A DNA stretch of 21,035 bases, taken from an uncultured Brachyspira sp. (GTDB taxonomy: Bacteria > Spirochaetota > Brachyspiria > Brachyspirales > Brachyspiraceae). Of this stretch, positions 16,316 to 21,035 are shown piece by piece (the first letter of the stretch is position 1; every line of letters starts with the position of its first letter). Position numbers and translations under genes: made by a program. The stretch is taken from assembly GCF_910578695.1 (NCBI RefSeq), contig NZ_CAJTQJ010000006.1, positions 81,525-102,559 on the forward strand, in the 5' to 3' direction. Below the pieces are notes generated by a model. The model was given only the letters and a program-made list of their open reading frames with translations, had not been told where the DNA came from and did not search any database.

Positions 16316-16696
16316 ATGGAAAACCATTGCAGGGAGCTTTCATTAAAATTACATATTAAAGAGCGGCTGAAACAAAGAAATGATATATCAGCATTTTTCG
16401 ATAACCGTAGCAATGTTAAAAGAGTTTTTAATTCTAAATATACAATACTAATATTGAAAAATAACCGCTTATATTCCAGATTTGCTGTAGCTATTAAAAA
16501 AAATAAAACTAATGCTGTAGGAAGAAATAAAGCCAAAAGAATAGTAAAAGAAATATATAGAACGCAAAAAGATAAAATTCCTGCCGGGTATGATTATTTT
16601 ATTATAGTTAATAAATTTGATAGTTATAAGTTCCCTTCATTTAATGATTGTAAAAGAGACTTATTAAAATTGTTTCAGAAGGTTAACTATATATGA
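16316..16696 (+). CDS. rnpA: ribonuclease P protein component
   Basis: This is the protein subunit of RNase P, which assists the catalytic RNA in tRNA 5'-end maturation. The RNR-type motif is AVGRNKAKRIVKEIYR (67-82), and the N-terminal KERLKQRNDISAFF is typical of the family. At 126 aa it has normal length and a basic composition, and the overall sequence is divergent. The ATG has no clear Shine-Dalgarno sequence. An AGGGAG at 16331-16336 lies inside the reading frame but has no usable start codon after it. The stop overlaps the yidD start by four bases (ATGA), suggesting translational coupling. Confidence 0.93.
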   Translation: MENHCRELSLKLHIKERLKQRNDISAFFDNRSNVKRVFNSKYTILILKNNRLYSRFAVAIKKNKTNAVGRNKAKRIVKEIYRTQKDKIPAGYDYFIIVNKFDSYKFPSFNDCKRDLLKLFQKVNYI

Positions 16697-16902
16697 AAAA
16701 AATTCTTCTATTTTTTATTTTTCTGTATCAGAAGGCTGTTTCACCTTATTTAAAACCTTCCTGCAGATATATACCCTCATGCTCTGAATATGCTAAACAG
16801 GCTGTTATTAAATATGGAGTAATAAAGGGAAGTTTTCTTGCAATTTACAGAGTACTTAGATGCAATCCTCTGGCAAAAAAAATATATGATCCTGTACCAT
16901 AA
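16693..16902 (+). CDS. yidD: membrane protein insertion efficiency factor YidD
   Basis: This small family protein aids YidC-dependent membrane insertion. All landmarks are present in 69 residues: a hydrophobic/amphipathic start (MKKILLFFIFLYQKAVSPYL), then SCRYIPSCSEYAKQAV with its cysteines, the RCNP motif, and an ending in YDPVP. It overlaps rnpA by four bases and precedes yidC by 90 bases. Confidence 0.95.
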   Translation: MKKILLFFIFLYQKAVSPYLKPSCRYIPSCSEYAKQAVIKYGVIKGSFLAIYRVLRCNPLAKKIYDPVP

Positions 16903-16992
16903 TATTTTTTATATGTTAGACTATATTCTTTATTAACTGCTTAAATAAAATTCTCATTTGTTAATAATTGATTTAAGGAGCTTTAATAGTTT

Positions 16993-18855
16993 ATGAGCAA
17001 TAATAAAAGAATGGTTATAGCTGTCGGACTTTCAGCTATAATAATGTTCCTGTATATGTTCTATCAGTCTAAAACGGTAAAACCTGTTTATAATTCCGAT
17101 ATAAATACAAATTCAGCTTCTGTCAGCAATAATACAGCAGCTGAAAATCGAATGCTTAATACTGATCAAATGCAAAAAATAGAAAGTGTAGAAAATACTA
17201 ATATCATAATTAATGATAATGAAAAAGTAATTGAAAATGAATATGTTATATCATCTTTTAAAAACGGTTCTCTATATTCATACAAATTAAAAAATTATTA
17301 TCCTCAGGATTTAGAAAAGGGTTCTGCCGGCGAAATTATTGATATGGTAGAACAGGTTTATGAGGGGATATATCCTTTTACTTTAACTTTTCAAAATCTT
17401 TCAAACTCTATTGCTATACCTGAAAATTTAAATTATCAGTTAGCAGAAGAGAGTGCAGATAAAGTTACATACACTGCAAATGCTATTATTGATAATTCAG
17501 AAGTGAAAATAACAAAAACTTTTACTTTCGGAGAAGATCCTTATCAGTTAAAAAATTCTGTTACAATAGAAAATATAAGCGAAAAAGATGTGTCATTATT
17601 TTATTCATATTTTTTAGCTACAGGAATAGGTCCTTATAGAACTGATAAAAATTCCGTAAGAGAAGATGCTACGAAAGCTCAGTATCTTATAAAAGGAAAC
17701 GGCAAATCTAAAATACTATTAACAGGAGATATAGCAAAAGATAATATTTTTTCAAGATTATTCGGTTCTTCTTCAAAAGGAATTAAAACTAATCAGATGA
17801 GATATAATATATATGAAGGTCCTGATAAATGGGTTGCTTTGAATAATAGGTATTTTGCTATTATATCTTCTCCTGCCCAATCTAATAATACTATTTTTGA
17901 AACTATGACTTTTTCCAAGCCTTCATCTAATGAATATAGAAATGACTTTCATTTAGCAAATTTAGTATCTAAGCATACCATTAAAAGCGGTTCTTCAATT
18001 ACTGATGATTATTCAGTATTTATAGGTCCTAAAGCAAGAGGTATTTTCTCTAAATATTATCTTGAAGAATCTTATGAATCTATATTTCAGGAATCTTTTT
18101 TAGGACTTAATTTAAGACCTTTAACTTATATATTGGATGTTATACTTAATGCTTTATATAATATTACTAAAAATTATGCTTGGGCTATACTGCTGTTTAC
18201 ATTTTTATTCAAAGTTGTAACTTTTCCTCTAAATCATGCATCATATAAATCTATGAAAAAGATGCAGTTAGTTAATCCTAAAATAGAGCGTATAAGAGAG
18301 CAGTATAAAGATAATCCCGAAAAATTAAATGCCGAGATAATGGCTATTTATAAAAAAGAAAAAATCAATCCTTTAGGCGGATGTCTTCCTATGCTTCTTC
18401 CATTTCCATTATTGATAGCATTTTTCTATCTTATGCAGTCAATGGTAGAATTAAGAAATACTCCGTTTTTATGGATAAGCGATCTTTCTTCACCTGATAA
18501 GCTGTTCGTATTTCCTGCAGGAATACCTATATTGGGAGGATTTAACTTTAATTTATTTCCTATAGTTATGGCATTAACAAGTTATTTGAGTATGAAGCTT
18601 CAGCCTTCAGGTTCAGCAGCAGGAAGCGGTGCAGCAGCAAATCAGATGAAGATGATGACTACTATTTTTCCGCTTATGATGCTTTTTATGTTTTATAACT
18701 TTGCAAGCGGACTTGCATTATATTGGACAGCTCAAAATATATTCGGAGTTATTCAGCAATTTGTAACTTCAAAAATAGATAAATCTGTATCTAATGAAAT
18801 AGCTGAGGAGGAAATAAAACAAAAAGAAAAAAAGAAAAAAAGAAAAAAGAAATAA
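16993..18855 (+). CDS. yidC: membrane protein insertase YidC
   Basis: YidC inserts and folds membrane proteins, alone or with SecYEG. This is the long Gram-negative form: an N-terminal helix (about 7-24), a large periplasmic beta-domain (about 80-345), and the conserved insertase core from about 370 (PLTYILDVILNALYNITKNY). The core includes FPLNHASYKSMKKMQ (411-425), the C1 loop, NPLGGCLPMLLPFP (459-472), and a final ASGLALYW helix. The groove Arg of E. coli (Arg366) aligns with Lys407, keeping the charge. A Gly/Ala/Ser-rich segment (539-549) lies in a loop. The Lys-rich tail (609-620) is probably ribosome-binding. AAGGAG lies 12 bases before the ATG, a longer gap than usual. Confidence 0.97.
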   Translation: MSNNKRMVIAVGLSAIIMFLYMFYQSKTVKPVYNSDINTNSASVSNNTAAENRMLNTDQMQKIESVENTNIIINDNEKVIENEYVISSFKNGSLYSYKLKNYYPQDLEKGSAGEIIDMVEQVYEGIYPFTLTFQNLSNSIAIPENLNYQLAEESADKVTYTANAIIDNSEVKITKTFTFGEDPYQLKNSVTIENISEKDVSLFYSYFLATGIGPYRTDKNSVREDATKAQYLIKGNGKSKILLTGDIAKDNIFSRLFGSSSKGIKTNQMRYNIYEGPDKWVALNNRYFAIISSPAQSNNTIFETMTFSKPSSNEYRNDFHLANLVSKHTIKSGSSITDDYSVFIGPKARGIFSKYYLEESYESIFQESFLGLNLRPLTYILDVILNALYNITKNYAWAILLFTFLFKVVTFPLNHASYKSMKKMQLVNPKIERIREQYKDNPEKLNAEIMAIYKKEKINPLGGCLPMLLPFPLLIAFFYLMQSMVELRNTPFLWISDLSSPDKLFVFPAGIPILGGFNFNLFPIVMALTSYLSMKLQPSGSAAGSGAAANQMKMMTTIFPLMMLFMFYNFASGLALYWTAQNIFGVIQQFVTSKIDKSVSNEIAEEEIKQKEKKKKRKKK

Positions 18856-18868
18856 TATTAGCAAATTA

Positions 18869-18889
18869 AAAGTAATAAAATATTACTTT
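18869..18889 (+). other. hairpin between yidC and jag
   Basis: A perfect 9-bp stem (AAAGTAATA at 18869-18877 with TATTACTTT at 18881-18889) closes a 3-base AAA loop, 10 bases before the jag ribosome site. There is no T tract after it, so it is more likely an mRNA stability or processing element than a terminator. Confidence 0.4.
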
Positions 18890-18916
18890 ATCATATAGAA
18901 AGGAGGATACTACATT

Positions 18917-19618
18917 ATGTTAGTAAAAGAGTTTAGTGGTAAATCAGAGAAAGAAGCCGTTAATAAGGCACTTGAGGAACTTAATCTAACAGAAGATCAG
19001 GTTAGAATTGAGGTAATAGATAAAGGAAAGCGTACATTATTAGGATTTGGAGAAGAATCTCCTACTATCATAAGAGTTTATTATGAAGAAATTTCCACTA
19101 ATTTAGGTGAGTTTCAATCTATAGTATCTAATATACTAAAATATATGGGTGTTGAAGCTGAAGTTAGTGCTAAAGAAGAAAGCGAAAAAAGAATTTATAT
19201 TAATATTTCAACAGATGATTCAGGGGTCTTAATAGGTAAAAAAGGAGCAACATTAGAGGCATTGCAGTTTATAATATCATTAATAGCTTCTAAGAAATTT
19301 AATGATGATACAGAAAGACATATAATATTAGATGTTGATGGCTATAGAGAAAGACGGGAAGAAACATTAAAGCATATAGCCCGTCAGGCTGCTCAGCAGG
19401 CTAAAAAAACTAGAAGAGTTGTAGCATTAGATCCTATGTCTCCTTATGAAAGAAGAATTATACATCTGGAATTACAAAATGATCAGGATGTTGAAACTAA
19501 AAGCGACGGAGAGCCGCCTTATAGAAGCGTAAAAGTATATTCAAAAAGAAAAGGCGGATATAATAAAAGATATAATGACAGAGGCGGATATAATAAATCC
19601 TATTATAGAAATAGATAA
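18917..19618 (+). CDS. jag: Jag/KhpB-type RNA-binding protein
   Basis: This cytoplasmic RNA-binding protein (SpoIIIJ-associated, also called KhpB or EloR) usually lies next to yidC and is linked to RNA regulation and cell elongation in other bacteria. The Jag_N domain covers about 1-55 (KEFSGKSEKEAVNKALEELN; RTLLGFG). A KH-II domain covers about 75-150, with VLIGKKGATLEALQ around the GKKG loop at 107-110. An R3H domain follows, with Arg179-x3-His183 in MSPYERRIIHLEL and then DGEPPYRSVKVY. A 23-residue tail of GGYNK-type repeats rich in Gly, Tyr, Arg and Lys is added. AGGAGG ten bases before the ATG is a strong ribosome site. It is the last gene of the cluster. Confidence 0.95.
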   Translation: MLVKEFSGKSEKEAVNKALEELNLTEDQVRIEVIDKGKRTLLGFGEESPTIIRVYYEEISTNLGEFQSIVSNILKYMGVEAEVSAKEESEKRIYINISTDDSGVLIGKKGATLEALQFIISLIASKKFNDDTERHIILDVDGYRERREETLKHIARQAAQQAKKTRRVVALDPMSPYERRIIHLELQNDQDVETKSDGEPPYRSVKVYSKRKGGYNKRYNDRGGYNKSYYRNR

Positions 19619-19629
19619 TATAAATAATA

Positions 19630-19655
19630 AAAGGAGGCTCTTAATAGTCTCCTTT
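19630..19655 (+). terminator. Rho-independent terminator of the rpmH-jag cluster
   Basis: A 10-bp stem (19630-19639 with 19646-19655, one G-U pair) closes the loop CTTAAT, 11 bases after the jag stop, and is followed by an A/T tail with TTTTTT. It lies between convergent jag and galE and may also stop galE transcripts. Confidence 0.8.
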
Positions 19656-19698
19656 ATTATTATATATTTTTTGTAATTATTATAAATATATTACAAAA

Positions 19699-20691
19699 TT
19701 ATCTGTCATTATATCCATTAGGATGATTTTTATGCCAATTCCAAGCAGTCTGAACTATATCTTCTAATGAGTTTATAGTAGGAGTCCAGCCCAAAACTTC
19801 TTTTGCCCTTTCACTGCTTGCTATAAGTTCTGATGAATCTCCTGCTCTTCTAGGGCAAATTTCAGCAGGTATAGAATGCCCTGTTATCTTTCTTGCTACT
19901 TCAATAACCTCTTTTACGCTAAATCCGTTTCCGTTTCCTAAATTACATGCTATGCTTTTTCCTCCGTTTTTTAAATAGTTCATAGCCGTAATATGTGCTA
20001 AAGCCAAATCGCATACATGTATATAATCTCTAAGACAGGTACCGTCTGGAGTAGGGTAGTCATCTCCGAATATTTTTATTTTATCTCTTTTTCCAAGAGG
20101 TACTTGAAGTATTAATGGTATTAAATGAGATTCAGGATTATGATCTTCTCCAATATGTCCGTCAGGATGAGCACCTGATGCATTAAAATATCTTAAAGCT
20201 GTATAGTTAAAATCATAAGCCTTGCTGTACCAAGAAAGTATTTTTTCCAATGCCAATTTACTGTCTCCATAAGGATTAGAAGGTTCTTTTCTGCAGTCTT
20301 CTTTTAATGGTATGGATTCAGGTTCGCCGTAAACTGCTGCTGTAGAAGAAAATATAAAATTCTTTACTTTAGCTTTAAGCATTGCATTAAGAAGATTTAT
20401 AGAATTTGATACATTATTATGATAATATTTAGCAGGGTTTTGTACGCTTTCACCAACCTCTATATAAGCACATAAATGCATAACAGAATCTATATTATGA
20501 TTTTTGAATATTTTATCAAGTAATTCGCTGTCTCCTATATTGCCATGATAAAAATTACTGCAGTCTTTAATAGCATCTTTATGTCCGTATTCTAATGAAT
20601 CTATTACTGCAGTTTCTATATTCTGCTTCAAAAGTTCATTAACTACATGAGAGCCTATATATCCTGCTCCTCCGCATACTAAAACAGCCAT
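19699..20691 (-). CDS. galE: UDP-glucose 4-epimerase
   Basis: GalE interconverts UDP-glucose and UDP-galactose with bound NAD in the cytoplasm, supplying sugars for surface polysaccharide or galactose use. It is a short-chain dehydrogenase-like (extended SDR) enzyme of 330 aa. Residues 7-13 (GGAGYIG) form the dinucleotide-binding loop. The catalytic set is in SSTAAVYG with Thr117, and Tyr141/Lys145 in YGDSK. ALRYFNASGAHPDG and the C-terminal LGWTP segment are typical of GalE. GGAG eight bases before the ATG and a good promoter upstream support the start. It is monocistronic and convergent with jag. Confidence 0.95.
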   Translation of the reverse strand: MAVLVCGGAGYIGSHVVNELLKQNIETAVIDSLEYGHKDAIKDCSNFYHGNIGDSELLDKIFKNHNIDSVMHLCAYIEVGESVQNPAKYYHNNVSNSINLLNAMLKAKVKNFIFSSTAAVYGEPESIPLKEDCRKEPSNPYGDSKLALEKILSWYSKAYDFNYTALRYFNASGAHPDGHIGEDHNPESHLIPLILQVPLGKRDKIKIFGDDYPTPDGTCLRDYIHVCDLALAHITAMNYLKNGGKSIACNLGNGNGFSVKEVIEVARKITGHSIPAEICPRRAGDSSELIASSERAKEVLGWTPTINSLEDIVQTAWNWHKNHPNGYNDR

Positions 20692-20726
20692 ATTAAATAC
20701 TCCGAATAAAAAAGTTATATAATTAA

Positions 20727-20755
20727 AGTATAATTAAATTGCAAAAAAAAGTCAA
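20727..20755 (-). promoter_or_regulatory. promoter of galE
   Basis: On the minus strand TTGACT (20755-20750), a 17-base spacer with seven Ts, and TATACT (20732-20727), about 36 bases before the galE ATG. Confidence 0.75.
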
Positions 20756-21035
20756 AGAAATATTTATCATTATCAAATTTATTTATTATTATATTATTGT
20801 AAATGTATTTTTTAGTCTGTCCTAGATAACTAAAATTTGTTAAAATTTAAATAAAAACATTGAAATTAATAGAATATTTTGAAGATAAAGAACTATCATA
20901 AGAATACGATACAATTAAAAATAAAGTAATTTTTTAAGCGATAAACTTTATATTATTGCTAATAAAAATTATTTTTATTGTTGCTAGCGATAAACTCGCT
21001 TAATAATAGCTGACAACTTCCTTATGTCAGTTGCC
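20756..21035. other. gene-poor right edge with short repeats
   Basis: No full gene is seen here. AGCGATAAACT occurs twice (20937-20947 and 20986-20996). Between the copies is an AATAAAAAT/ATTTTTATT inverted repeat (20961-20979). The second copy forms an AGCGA-5-TCGCT hairpin, and CTGACA/TGTCAG forms another at about 21010-21030. On the minus strand a frame open from the edge ends in TAG at 20984-20986 after 16 codons and could be the tail of a gene outside the window. A plus-strand frame is also open to the edge, so this is undecided. Confidence 0.35.

Noticed and set aside
16303..16536. Minus-strand open frame of 77 codons
   Set aside because: Antisense to rnpA, which has its RNR motif and conserved gene order.
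16930..16967. TTATTAAC/GTTAATAA inverted repeat between yidD and yidC
   Set aside because: Only 8 bp with a 22-base loop and no G-C-rich core; expected by chance here.
1..21035. Mobile element, phage region or CRISPR array
   Set aside because: No transposase, integrase, cas gene, regular repeat array or tRNA gene is visible; composition is even throughout.

Overview
The window is very A+T-rich, with compact bacterial genes, several lipoprotein signal peptides ending in Ser-Cys or Asn-Cys, and a methyl-accepting chemotaxis protein. Codon use, lipobox style and the mix of families suggest a spirochaete, most likely Brachyspira. That assignment is inference from style and recalled family knowledge, not from a search. 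No insertion sequence, phage gene, CRISPR array, tRNA or rRNA is visible, and the region reads as chromosomal backbone.

Left part (1-5300). A possible lipoprotein gene runs off the left edge on the minus strand. It is followed by a plus-strand chemoreceptor (233-2068) with a good terminator, a minus-strand DUF3298-type lipoprotein (2317-3534), and a divergent OppA-like peptide-binding lipoprotein (3696-5291). The last two are driven by back-to-back sigma-70-type promoters. Second block (5375-8413): a tight three-gene plus-strand unit encodes a CHAT-family cysteine peptidase with its His/Cys dyad, an AmiD-like peptidoglycan amidase lipoprotein, and a short RsmI-like methyltransferase. A strong hairpin at 8521-8555 lies between this unit and the convergent gene on the minus strand.

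Middle (8561-13645). A 1244-residue membrane protein of the DUF2723/TMEM260 glycosyltransferase type carries an HTH-like N-terminus and a TPR-like C-terminus. It is divergent from lgt (prolipoprotein diacylglyceryl transferase), which modifies lipoproteins such as those encoded to the left. A long 5' leader with inverted repeats precedes the membrane protein.

Right part. Two minus-strand genes form a signalling pair: an RsbW-like ATPase (15439-15930) followed 14 nt later by a soluble Nudix-histidine kinase fusion (13853-15424). The promoter of the pair is placed so that the mRNA would be leaderless. Divergent from it is the conserved rpmH-rnpA-yidD-yidC-jag cluster (16142-19618: ribosomal protein L34, RNase P protein, membrane insertion and an RNA-binding protein). 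This cluster has a textbook TTGACA-17-TACTAT promoter and ends in a hairpin terminator. A convergent galE (19699-20691) follows, and the right edge is an A+T-rich, gene-poor stretch with short direct and inverted repeats. dnaA and oriC, which often adjoin rpmH-rnpA, are not visible here.

The least ordinary items are the Nudix-histidine kinase/RsbW-like pair with its predicted leaderless start, and the CHAT peptidase-amidase-methyltransferase unit.
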